Assembly: GCA_938074535.1 (NCBI GenBank)
Contig: CALJER010000039.1
Location: forward strand, 1 to 46,797
DNA from: an uncultured archaeon
Lineage (GTDB): Archaea; Hadarchaeota; Hadarchaeia; Hadarchaeales; WYZ-LMO6
Reading direction: 5' to 3'
DNA length: 46,797 nucleotides
The position numbers and the translations under genes were made by a program. The notes under the pieces were generated by a model. The model searched no databases. It saw only the letters and a list, made by a program, of their open reading frames with translations, and had not been told where the DNA came from. Shown piece after piece: positions 23,212 through 31,345 of the stretch. How positions within the stretch are numbered: the first letter of the stretch is position 1; each line of letters opens with the position of its first letter.

Positions 23212-25305
23212 TCAGCCCGGGAAGGGACAGGTCATCGTGGGACACCCTCCGGCGTATTCCGACTCTGCGGCCACGAACCTCCTCTCCTTCGCTCTGATCT
23301 CCCCTATGTACAGCACCTGCTCGGGCTTGCTCCCGTAGCGGAAGACCGTTATTCCCTTGCACTTCAGCCTCCAGGCCAGCTCGTAAACCCTCCTCACCTC
23401 CTCCACCGTGGCCTCCGCAGGCAGGTTCACGGTCTTCGAGACGGCGTTGTCCGTGTATCTCTGGAAGGAGGCCTGCATCCTCACGTGCCACTCCGGCGCG
23501 ATGTCCAGGGCCGTGACGAAGATGTTTTTGAGGTCCTCCGGGACCCCCTCCACCCCCCGCAGGGACCCCGTCCTGGCAACCTCCTCCAGCAGCTTCGCGC
23601 TGTAAAAGCCCCTTTCCTTCGACACCAGCTCGAAGAGCGGGTGGATCTCGAAGAGCTTCGCCCCCCCCAGCACCTTCCTTATGAAGGAGAGGGCGAAGAC
23701 GGGCTCGATCCCCGAGGAGCACCCGGCGATGATGCTGATGCTCCCGGTGGGCGCTATGGTGGTCACCGTGGCGTTCCGCATGGCCTCGTACCTGTCCTTC
23801 CAGATGCTCCTCTCGAAGTTGGGGAAGGAGCCGCGCCTCTCGGCGATTTCCACGGACTTCTTGCGCGCCTCCTCCGAAACGAACCTCATGAGCCTCCCGG
23901 CGAGCCCGAGGGCCTCCTCTGAGTCGTAGCGTATCCCCAGCTTGATCAGCATGTCGGCGAACCCCATGACCCCCAGCCCTATCTTCCTGTTGGCCCTGGT
24001 GATGGCCTCTATCTCCCTGAGCGGGTACCTGTTCGCATCGATGACGTTGTCCAGGAAGTGGACGGCGTTCCGCACCGTTTCCCGGAGCTTCTCCCAGTTC
24101 ACCTCACCCCCCTCCACCATCCGCGAGAGGTTGATGGAACCCAGGTTGCAGGACTCGTAGGGCAGGAGGGGCTGCTCGCCGCAGGGATTGGTGGCCTCCA
24201 TCCTCCCCACCTCAGGCGTGGGGTTGTGGCGGTTGATCTCGTCTATGAAGATCACCCCGGGGTCGCCGCTCGTCCAGGCCGACTCCGCCATCAGCTCCCA
24301 GACGCTCCTGGCCCCCACCTTCCTCACCCTCTCCCCGTTCCTGGGGTTGACGAGCCAGTACTCCCCGCCCTCCTCCACCTTCTCCATGAAGTCGTCCGTG
24401 ACCGAGACGGAGAGGTTGAAGTTCGGGAGGAAGCTGGGATCCCTCTTGCAGGTTATGAACTCCAGGATGTCGGGGTGGTCCACCCTCAGGATCCCCATCA
24501 TGGCCCCCCTGCGCTTCCCACCCGCCTTGATGACCTCCGTGGCCGTGTCAAAGATCCTCATGAAGCTCACCGGGCCGGAGGCCACGCCCCCCGTCGACCT
24601 CACCACGTCCCCCCTCGGCCTCAGCCTGGAGAAGTCGAAGCCCACGCCCCCCCCGCTCTTCTCGATCAGGGCCATGTTCCTCACCGCCGTGAGGATGCTC
24701 TCCAGGGAGTCCTCGACGGGCAGAACGAAGCAGGCGGAGAGCTGCCCCATCTCCGTCCCCGCGTTGAAGAGGGTGGGGGAGTTGGGAAGGAACTCCAGGC
24801 GGGCCATCATCCGGTAGAAGGTGCGCTCGCTCTCCTCGGGATCCTCGCCGTACTCCCTGTCCACCCTGGCTATGGCCCCCGCCACCCTTGCGAACATCTG
24901 ATCGGGAGTCTCCACCACCCTCTCGCTCTCGTCCTTCAGGAGGTACCTCCTCCTCAGGACCTCCAGCGCGTTCACCGTGAGCTTCGGCTCCTGGATCCCC
25001 AGGCTCTGCCTCAGCCTCCTTATCTCTCCCTTCCTCTCCCTGTAGGAGCGGTACTCCTCCGCCACCCTCTCGTACCCCTTTCTCCTCAGGACCTCGATGA
25101 CGGCGTCCTGGGCATCCTCCACCGAGGGCACCCCCTCCCTGAACCTCTCCTCCAGCACCCTCACCACCTCCCCGGTCACGGCCTCCGCCCTCTCCCCGTC
25201 CTCCAGCTCGACGGCGATGAAGGCCCTGTGAACGGCGTCCCTGATCTTGCTCGGATCGAACTCAACCAGCCTTCCGTCCCTCTTCCTTATCTTCTCAACC
25301 GGCAT
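23212..25305 (-). CDS. nrdJ: Ribonucleotide reductase, adenosylcobalamin-dependent (class II)
   Basis: The enzyme reduces ribonucleotides to deoxyribonucleotides using a radical generated from adenosylcobalamin. The 697-residue chain has an N-terminal ATP-cone (KIRKRDGRLVEFDPSKI) and the barrel motifs LSACFVLPVEDS, GGGVGFDFSRLRP and NPCGEQPLLPYESCNLGS (active-site Cys and Glu). GCPTMTCPF at the C-terminus is a redox-active cysteine pair. Class II is chosen because no radical-subunit gene is adjacent and the divergent neighbour is a cobalamin adenosyltransferase. The ATG at 25305 has GGAGG upstream; an earlier in-frame start would add seven residues. Confidence 0.93.
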   Translation of the reverse strand: MPVEKIRKRDGRLVEFDPSKIRDAVHRAFIAVELEDGERAEAVTGEVVRVLEERFREGVPSVEDAQDAVIEVLRRKGYERVAEEYRSYRERKGEIRRLRQSLGIQEPKLTVNALEVLRRRYLLKDESERVVETPDQMFARVAGAIARVDREYGEDPEESERTFYRMMARLEFLPNSPTLFNAGTEMGQLSACFVLPVEDSLESILTAVRNMALIEKSGGGVGFDFSRLRPRGDVVRSTGGVASGPVSFMRIFDTATEVIKAGGKRRGAMMGILRVDHPDILEFITCKRDPSFLPNFNLSVSVTDDFMEKVEEGGEYWLVNPRNGERVRKVGARSVWELMAESAWTSGDPGVIFIDEINRHNPTPEVGRMEATNPCGEQPLLPYESCNLGSINLSRMVEGGEVNWEKLRETVRNAVHFLDNVIDANRYPLREIEAITRANRKIGLGVMGFADMLIKLGIRYDSEEALGLAGRLMRFVSEEARKKSVEIAERRGSFPNFERSIWKDRYEAMRNATVTTIAPTGSISIIAGCSSGIEPVFALSFIRKVLGGAKLFEIHPLFELVSKERGFYSAKLLEEVARTGSLRGVEGVPEDLKNIFVTALDIAPEWHVRMQASFQRYTDNAVSKTVNLPAEATVEEVRRVYELAWRLKCKGITVFRYGSKPEQVLYIGEIRAKERRFVAAESEYAGGCPTMTCPFPG

Positions 25306-25424
25306 GCCCCTCCGAGCCCCCCTCACCCTAAGAGCCTCACCCTAAAAATCCTCGACCGCGCCGCCGCCGACCGCCCGGGTAGGCTCCGGGATTCCTTTTT
25401 TTGTTCTTCCTTCCAAGGTGGAGG
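25306..25424. promoter_or_regulatory. Divergent promoter region of nrdJ and cobA
   Basis: The 119 bases between the two divergent starts contain an A/T-rich stretch around 25391-25408 (ATTCCTTTTTTTG) next to the cobA start and an ACCCTAAAAATCC box near 25340-25350 next to nrdJ. I see no cobalamin-riboswitch-like fold. Shared control is inferred from the layout. Confidence 0.35.
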
Positions 25425-25937
25425 ATGGGGGAGGTCTACCTCTTCACCGGGACCGGACCGGGAAAGACCACGAGCGCCCTGGGCCTGGCCCTGAGGGCGG
25501 TGGGGCAGGGGAAGAAGGTCGTGATCGTCCAGTTCCTGAAGTGGTGGAAGAACACGGGAGAGTACAGGATAAGGAGGAGGCTCTCCCCGCACTACGACAT
25601 CCGCCAGTTCGGCAGGAGGGGCTGGGTGAGGAAGGAAGAACTGGGGGAGGAGGACCGGAAGCTGGCGAGGAGGGGGCTGGAGTTCGCCAGGAAGGTCGCC
25701 AGGGAGGAGAAACCGGACCTCCTGATCCTGGACGAGCTGAACCTGGCGGCGGGATGGAAGCTGGTGGAGGTGGAGGAGGTGCTCAGGCTGCTGGACGACC
25801 TTCCGGAGAAAACGGATGCGGTGCTGACCGGGAGGCACGCCCCGAGGAAACTGAGGGAGAGGGCGGACGTGGTGGTGGAGGTGAGGGAGGTCAAGCTCCC
25901 GGAACGCCTCCGGGCCAGAAAGGGGCTTCAGTACTGA
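25425..25937 (+). CDS. cobA: Cob(I)alamin adenosyltransferase, CobA/BtuR type
   Basis: The enzyme transfers adenosyl from ATP to cob(I)alamin, giving adenosylcobalamin. The 170-residue chain shows the short P-loop GTGPGKTTSALGLALRA, VVIVQFLKWW, a Walker B-like LLILDELN, LVEVEEVLRLL and the C-terminal VLTGRHAPRKLRERADVVVEV, all characteristic of the CobA family. The loop carries proline where most members have lysine (GDGKGKTT). The ATG at 25425 follows GGTGGAGG. Divergent placement beside a class II ribonucleotide reductase puts cofactor supply next to its consumer. Confidence 0.92.
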   Translation: MGEVYLFTGTGPGKTTSALGLALRAVGQGKKVVIVQFLKWWKNTGEYRIRRRLSPHYDIRQFGRRGWVRKEELGEEDRKLARRGLEFARKVAREEKPDLLILDELNLAAGWKLVEVEEVLRLLDDLPEKTDAVLTGRHAPRKLRERADVVVEVREVKLPERLRARKGLQY

Positions 25938-26154
25938 AGGGCAGGTCACTTCAGCAAACCCAGCTCCTTGAGCTGCCTGACCAGCAGGTGGAGAACGCAG
26001 GTGCCGGTCCCGACCCCCGAGTTCCCGGCCGGCTCCTCCGGGAGCTCTATGGTGGGGGGAGGTGCACCACCTCTACGTGATCTCCGAGGAAAACCTCACC
26101 GTGCTCGACGAGGGGACCTGGGAGACCGTGGGTGAGCTCGAGCTCTGATCCGGA
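25938..26154. other. Spacer with possible gene remnants
   Basis: No complete gene is visible. On the minus strand a frame ending at a TGA (25946-25948) reads TIELPEEPAGNSGVG and then TCVLHLLVRQLKELGLL. On the plus strand a frame ending at 26148 reads HHLYVISEENLTVLDEGTW, like a beta-propeller strand. Neither has a good start. They look like 3' ends of two lost genes, but chance frames in GC-rich DNA cannot be excluded. Confidence 0.3.
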
Positions 26155-27006
26155 CTACTCGAACACGATGGTCTTGTTCTCGTAAACCAGCAGCCTCCGC
26201 TCGCAGTAGAGCCTCACCGCCTCGCTCAGGATGAGCTTCTCCAGGTTCTCGCTCTTCCTCACCAGGTCGGAAAGGGCGTCCTTGTGGGAGATCCTGACCA
26301 CGTCCTGCTGGATGATGGGCCCCTCGTCCACCTCCTCGCTCACGAAGTGCGCCGTGGCCCCTATGAGCTTCACCCCCCTGCGGTAGGCCTGGGTGAAGGG
26401 GTCCTTCCCCGGGAAGGCCGGGAGGAAGGAGGGATGCACGCTTATGATCCTGTTCCTGAACTCCCGCACGAAGAGGGGGGAGAGGATCTTCCCGTAGCGG
26501 GCCAGCACCACCAGCTCCACCCCCTTCTCCCTCAGCAGGGCCATCTGCCTCCTCTCCCCCTCCTCCCTCCTCTTCGGGTCCACGGGAAGGTGGTGGAAGG
26601 GGACGCCGAACATCCTGGCCACACCCTCCCCTTCCGGTCTGTCTCCTATGACGAGCGGTATGTCGCACTTCAGCCTCCCCTCCTTCCACCTGGCCAGCAG
26701 GTCGTAGAGGCAGTGGAGGTGCCCCGACACCATGATTCCCACCCTGGGCCTCTCCGAGCTGAAGTGCAGCCTCCAGTCCGCCCCCAGCTCCGAGGCCAGG
26801 GGGCGAAGGGCCTCCCCTATTTCCTCCCTGGGGAGGGAGAAGTCCTCCAGCGTCCACTCCACCCTGGCGAAGTACCTCCCGAACTCCTCGTCCACGTGCT
26901 GGTCGAAGTGCACGATGTTTCCTTCGTTCTTCCAGATGAAGCCCGAGATCCTGGCGTCTATCCCCTTCGCATCGGGGCAGGAAAGGAGGAGGATGGCGGT
27001 CTCCAT
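26155..27006 (-). CDS. purU: Formyltetrahydrofolate deformylase-like protein
   Basis: PurU hydrolyses 10-formyl-THF to formate and THF. The 283-residue chain has an N-terminal ACT-like domain (about 1-85: TAILLLSCPDAKGIDARIS) and a formyltransferase fold with RPRVGIMVSGHLHCL, VVLARYGKILSP, FLPAFPG, and KLIGATAHFVSEEVDEGPIIQQD. The catalytic His (VHPSFLPAF) and Asp (EVDEGP) are present. The usual Asn two residues before the His is Ser (IISVHPS instead of IINIHHS), so activity or substrate may differ. Folate-type one-carbon enzymes are unexpected in a lineage of methanogen type, which mostly uses methanopterin. It lies downstream of the GH57 gene on the same strand, with a 22-base gap. Confidence 0.82.
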   Translation of the reverse strand: METAILLLSCPDAKGIDARISGFIWKNEGNIVHFDQHVDEEFGRYFARVEWTLEDFSLPREEIGEALRPLASELGADWRLHFSSERPRVGIMVSGHLHCLYDLLARWKEGRLKCDIPLVIGDRPEGEGVARMFGVPFHHLPVDPKRREEGERRQMALLREKGVELVVLARYGKILSPLFVREFRNRIISVHPSFLPAFPGKDPFTQAYRRGVKLIGATAHFVSEEVDEGPIIQQDVVRISHKDALSDLVRKSENLEKLILSEAVRLYCERRLLVYENKTIVFE

Positions 27007-27028
27007 CACCCCACCTGAGGACCCGCGG

Positions 27029-29383
27029 TTAAACCCCTTTCGGGTCGGGCGGCCTCAGCCTCAGCAGGCCGGCCACCCTGCCGAAGAGCTTCCTCCATTC
27101 CTCCCCCGCTTTCGCCTGCCTCAGCCCGAAGCACCTCACCTGCGCCCTCCACAGGTTCGGCCGCAGCGGCAGGGAGAGTCCTCTCTCCATCCTCCTCAGC
27201 ACCTCCAGGTCCCCCTCCCCCCCGGTGAGCCTCTCCGCCAGCTCGGCGAGCTTCCTGGAGAGGAGGAGGGAGAGGAGGGGCTCGTCGACCCTGAGCGAAA
27301 GCTCCCTCATCTCCCCCATCCGCTCCGCCACCCTCTCGAAGTTCCCCTCCTCCATCTCCCTCCTGAGCTCCAGGTTCAACCAGAGCTCGAGCAGGGGGGA
27401 GAAGGGCGCGGGCAGACCCTTCTCCCCCTTCTTGGAGGAGGGCAGGAAGCCCACCGCTTCCTCCAGCAGAAAGACCAGGGCACCGAGCCCCTCCTCCACC
27501 ATCCTCTCCAGCACCTCCCTCCTGGGGTCCGCCAGCAGCTGGCGCAGGGAGCACTGCAGGGGGAAGTGGCGCTCGGCCCTTCTCACCGTCTCCCCCACAC
27601 CCTCCCGAAAGGCCGAGCACAGCTCCTCCACCAGAGCGGGGGGAAGCTCTCCCTGGCCCTCCCTCATGAAGACCAGCGGGAAGAACCAGGGGGGAAGGAG
27701 GGCGCAGAACTGGAAGGAGGACCTCTCACCCGTCACTCCCGAGCGCAGCACCATCCATCCCAGCCTCAGCCTCCCCCCCTCCCCCTCCCACCCGCGCTGC
27801 ACCCCTCCCTCCACCTCGAAGTGGCAGAAGGGGGAAGGCGGGAAGGAACCGAAGAGGGAGAGAACCGCCAGGGTGGAGGCCACCCTGACCGGATCGTAGG
27901 AGGAGGGCCTCACCAGCCTCTCGTAGACCCCGGCGCCCGTCCCGAACTCGGGGAGGTTGCTGGGGGCCCTCCCCAGCCTGCGCAGGAACTCGGGCTCCAG
28001 GTCCGCTCCCGCGGCCTCCTTCGCCAGCTGGATGACCGCGGCCGCGTGCCTGAGGATGATCACCGTCTCCAGCCCGGAAATCTCGTCGAAGAACCATCCG
28101 CAGCTGGCGTACATCAGGAGGGAGTGCCTCTGCATCTCCAGCAGCTTCAGGAGCCTCACCCTCTCCCCCTCCGGCAGTTCCTTTACCCCCTGCCTCTCCA
28201 GGAAGCCCCGAAGGCCCCGGGGGGAGCGGTCGAGGATCACCTCCACATACTCGTTCCTGGCCCTCCACGGATCCGCCAGCAGCCTGCCCGCCTCGCGCTC
28301 GTAGAGGGAGGCGGCGGAATCCCTCAGCCAGTCCAGGGCCTCCCTCAGGGGACCCCTCCACCTCTGGTGCCAGCCGGGCCTGGAACCGAACCTGCACCCG
28401 CAGTCCCCCCTCCACCTCTCCACCCCGTGGGCGCAGCTCCAGGAGGTCCTCTCCAGGATCTGCACTTCGTGGGTGGGGGGATGCCTTTCCAGGTACTCCC
28501 CGTACACGGTGAGCCTGGCCTCCCTCCCGGACTCCAGCTGCCTCAGGCAGTAGGCCAGGGCCATATCCCCGAAGCGGTGGTGGTGACCGTAGGTCTCCCC
28601 GTCTGTGGCTATGTGGGAGAGCTGCGGCCCCGGTCTGGGGGAGAAGGCACCCAGCAGCCTCCTGGCCAGCTGCTCCCCGCTGTGCAGCAGGCCCCCGAAG
28701 GCCACGTCGAAGGCCACCCCTCCGTGGTAGAAGAAGAGGGAGAGGGAGCGGCCGGAGGGAAGCCGGCAGAGGTAGGGCATGGTGGTGTCCACCTTCCCCC
28801 CCGAGACGTCCGCCCACCTGCGCTCCCCCAGCGGCCTCACCCTGGCGGCCTGGTGGGGGGCCAGGATGGTGAACTTCACGCCCGCTCTGGCGAGGAGGTC
28901 CAGGGTCTCGAGGTCCACCGCCGTTTCGGGAAGCCACATCCCCTCGGGCTCCCTCCCGAACCTCCGCCGGAAGTCCCTCACCCCCCACAGGATCTGGGTG
29001 CACCTGTCCCTCCGGTTGTCCAAGGGCAGGATGGAGTGGGCGTAGGGATGGGCGAGGGCCGAACCGTGGCCGGAGAACCTCTCCCTGCTCTCCCTGTCCG
29101 CCTCCAGGATGGCCCGATAGACCTCCTTCGCCCTCCTTTCCAGCCAGGAGAGGAGGGTGGGACCGAAGTCGAAGCTGATCCTGGAGTAGTTGTTGACGAA
29201 CTCCCTCACCCTTCCCTCCCCGTCCAGCAGGGGGGAGGCGGTGTTGGGGGCGTAGCACTCCTCCGTGATCCTCTCGTTCCAGTCGTGGTGGGGATGCGCC
29301 CCCTCCTCCGCCTCCACCTCCTCCAGCCAGGGGTTCTCCCTGGGGGGCTGGTAGAAGTGCGCGTGGATGCACACGTACCTCAT
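27029..29383 (-). CDS. GH57-family glycosidase with DUF3536-type C-terminus
   Basis: The 784-residue protein opens with MRYVCIHAHFYQPPRENPW, the first GH57 signature (H-x-H-x-x-Q-P). Others follow: GHGSALAHPYAHSILPL, GMWLPETAVDLETLDLLA with the nucleophile-region glutamate, and ATDGETYGHHHRFG with the acid-region aspartate. The DUF3536-like helical C-terminus follows from about residue 370. GH57 enzymes act on alpha-glucans (amylase, 4-alpha-glucanotransferase or branching activities); which applies here is unclear. No signal peptide is seen, so it is probably cytoplasmic. The start lies one base after the stop of the branching enzyme gene, so both form an operon for storage glucan. Confidence 0.85.
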   Translation of the reverse strand: MRYVCIHAHFYQPPRENPWLEEVEAEEGAHPHHDWNERITEECYAPNTASPLLDGEGRVREFVNNYSRISFDFGPTLLSWLERRAKEVYRAILEADRESRERFSGHGSALAHPYAHSILPLDNRRDRCTQILWGVRDFRRRFGREPEGMWLPETAVDLETLDLLARAGVKFTILAPHQAARVRPLGERRWADVSGGKVDTTMPYLCRLPSGRSLSLFFYHGGVAFDVAFGGLLHSGEQLARRLLGAFSPRPGPQLSHIATDGETYGHHHRFGDMALAYCLRQLESGREARLTVYGEYLERHPPTHEVQILERTSWSCAHGVERWRGDCGCRFGSRPGWHQRWRGPLREALDWLRDSAASLYEREAGRLLADPWRARNEYVEVILDRSPRGLRGFLERQGVKELPEGERVRLLKLLEMQRHSLLMYASCGWFFDEISGLETVIILRHAAAVIQLAKEAAGADLEPEFLRRLGRAPSNLPEFGTGAGVYERLVRPSSYDPVRVASTLAVLSLFGSFPPSPFCHFEVEGGVQRGWEGEGGRLRLGWMVLRSGVTGERSSFQFCALLPPWFFPLVFMREGQGELPPALVEELCSAFREGVGETVRRAERHFPLQCSLRQLLADPRREVLERMVEEGLGALVFLLEEAVGFLPSSKKGEKGLPAPFSPLLELWLNLELRREMEEGNFERVAERMGEMRELSLRVDEPLLSLLLSRKLAELAERLTGGEGDLEVLRRMERGLSLPLRPNLWRAQVRCFGLRQAKAGEEWRKLFGRVAGLLRLRPPDPKGV

Positions 29384-29384
29384 C

Positions 29385-31268
29385 CTAAACCTCCGGCTTC
29401 AGGTAGAGGCATCCGAGCGGAGGGAGGGTGAGGGACAGGGAGCAGGGGCGACCGTGCCAGGGAACGGGCTCCGCCCAGACGCCGCCCAGGTTCCCCAGCC
29501 CGCTCCCCCCGTACTCCCTGGCGTCGCTGTTCAGCAGTTCCCTCCAGAAGCCCCCCTGCGGGACCCCCACCCTGTAACCGCACCTGGGGACGGGGGTGAA
29601 GTTGCACGCCACCAGCACGGGCGGGCCGCTCCTTCCCCTCCTCAGAAAGGAAATGATGCTCTTCTCCGCGTCCTTGAGATCCACCCACTCGTAGCCCTCA
29701 GGCTCGAAGTCCAGCTCGTGGAGGGCGGGCTCCCTCCTGTAGAGGCGGTTCAGGTCCCTCACCCACCTCTGGAGCCCCCTGTGGTCCTCGTGCTGGAGGG
29801 CGTGCCACTCCAGGCTCTCGTCGTGTACCCATTCCCTCCACTGCCCGAACTCCCCGCCCATGAAGAGGAGCTTCTTCCCCGGATGGCCGTACATGTAGCC
29901 GAAGAGGAGCCTGAGGTTCGCGAACTTCTGCCACACGTCCCCGGGCATCTTCCCGAAGAGGGAGCCCTTCCCGTAGGTGACCTCGTCGTGGGAGAGGGGG
30001 AGGACGAAGTTCTCCGAGTAGGCGTACCACATGCTGAAGGTGATCAGGTCGTGGTGGTACTTCCTGAAGATGGGATCCAGGGAGAAGTAGCGCAGGGTGT
30101 CGTGCATCCACCCCATCTTCCACTTCAGCCCGAACCCCAGCCCCCCCACGTAGGTGGGCCTGGTGACCAGGGGCCAGGCCGTGGATTCCTCCGCTATCAT
30201 CTGCACGTCCGGGTACTCCCCGTACACCGCCTCGTTCAGCCTGCGCAGGAAGTGGATGGCCTCCAGGTTCTCCCTCCCGCCGTACTCGTTGGGCACCCAT
30301 TCCCCCTCCCTCCTCCCGTAGTCCAGGTAGAGCATGGAGGCCACGGCGTCTATCCTGAGGCCGTCCGCGTGGTACACGTCCAGCCAGAAGAGGGCGCTGC
30401 TTATCAGGAAGGACCTGACCTCGTGGCGGCCGTAGTTGAAGAGGCAGCTGCCCCACTCGGGATGGATGCCCTTCCTGGGGTCGGCGTGCTCGTACAGGTG
30501 GGTACCGTCGAAGAAGACCAGACCGTGTCCGTCGGAGGGGAAATGGGAGGGGACCCAGTCCAGGATCACCCCTATCCCCCGCCGGTGCAGGGCATCCACC
30601 AGCCCCATGAACTCCTGGGGGGTCCCGTAGCGGCTGGTGGGGGAGAAGTAGCCCGTCACCTGGTAGCCCCAGGAGCGGTAGAAGGGGTGCTCCATGACCG
30701 GGAGGAACTCCACGTGGGTGAAGCCCATCTCCTCCACGTAGGGGGGGAGCCGCTCCGCCAGCTCGGAGTAGGTGAGGAAGCGGTTCCCCTCCTCCGGGAC
30801 CCTCCTCCAGGAGCCCAGGTGGACCTCGTAGATGGACATGGGGGAGGTCAGGGAGTTCCTCTCCCTTCTGGAAGCCATCCACTCCCCGTCCCCCCAGGCG
30901 TAGTCGAGCTCCCAGACCACCGAGGCCGTCCCTGGCGGGACCTCGCCGAAGAAGGCGAAGGGGTCCGCCTTGTCCGCGGCGTACCCCCCGTACCTGGAGA
31001 GAACCCTGTACTTGTACAGGTCGCCCTTCCTCACCCCCTCCACGAAGCCCTCCCAAATTCCCGAACCGTCCTCCCTGGGTCTGAGGGGACTGGCCCCGGG
31101 GTCCCAGCCGTTGAAGCTCCCTATCACCGAAACGTACTCGGCGTTGGGGGCCCAGACGGCGAAGCGGGCGCCTCCTTCCACGAGATGGGCTCCCAGCTTC
31201 CTGTAGAGGCGGAAGTGCTCCCCCCTCCGGAAGAGGTAGATGTCGTAGTCGGTGAGGGGGCTCCACAT
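29385..31268 (-). CDS. glgB: 1,4-alpha-glucan branching enzyme (GH13)
   Basis: GlgB transfers alpha-1,4-glucan segments to alpha-1,6 positions in glycogen. The 627 residues comprise a CBM48 module ([24 protein letters not shown]), the GH13 barrel with [39 protein letters not shown] (nucleophile Asp), MIAEESTAW (acid Glu) and [11 protein letters not shown], and a C-terminal beta domain. The ATG at 31268 fits the family start ([10 protein letters not shown]) and has GGAGGCGGAGGG upstream; an ATG 11 codons earlier is less likely. This bacterial-type branching enzyme is uncommon in archaea and suggests old transfer, although its composition now matches the host. Confidence 0.93.
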   Translation of the reverse strand: MWSPLTDYDIYLFRRGEHFRLYRKLGAHLVEGGARFAVWAPNAEYVSVIGSFNGWDPGASPLRPREDGSGIWEGFVEGVRKGDLYKYRVLSRYGGYAADKADPFAFFGEVPPGTASVVWELDYAWGDGEWMASRRERNSLTSPMSIYEVHLGSWRRVPEEGNRFLTYSELAERLPPYVEEMGFTHVEFLPVMEHPFYRSWGYQVTGYFSPTSRYGTPQEFMGLVDALHRRGIGVILDWVPSHFPSDGHGLVFFDGTHLYEHADPRKGIHPEWGSCLFNYGRHEVRSFLISSALFWLDVYHADGLRIDAVASMLYLDYGRREGEWVPNEYGGRENLEAIHFLRRLNEAVYGEYPDVQMIAEESTAWPLVTRPTYVGGLGFGLKWKMGWMHDTLRYFSLDPIFRKYHHDLITFSMWYAYSENFVLPLSHDEVTYGKGSLFGKMPGDVWQKFANLRLLFGYMYGHPGKKLLFMGGEFGQWREWVHDESLEWHALQHEDHRGLQRWVRDLNRLYRREPALHELDFEPEGYEWVDLKDAEKSIISFLRRGRSGPPVLVACNFTPVPRCGYRVGVPQGGFWRELLNSDAREYGGSGLGNLGGVWAEPVPWHGRPCSLSLTLPPLGCLYLKPEV

Positions 31269-31345
31269 TCCCTCCGCCTCCCGGGCAGGAACGGCTCTCA
31301 TCTGCTTATATCACCCCCTCCCGCAAAAAGATTGCCGGGAAGCCC

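Noticed and set aside
25306..25424. Cobalamin riboswitch between nrdJ and cobA
   Set aside because: The spacer is short for two divergent promoters plus an aptamer, and no conserved B12-box-like sequence or long fold is visible.
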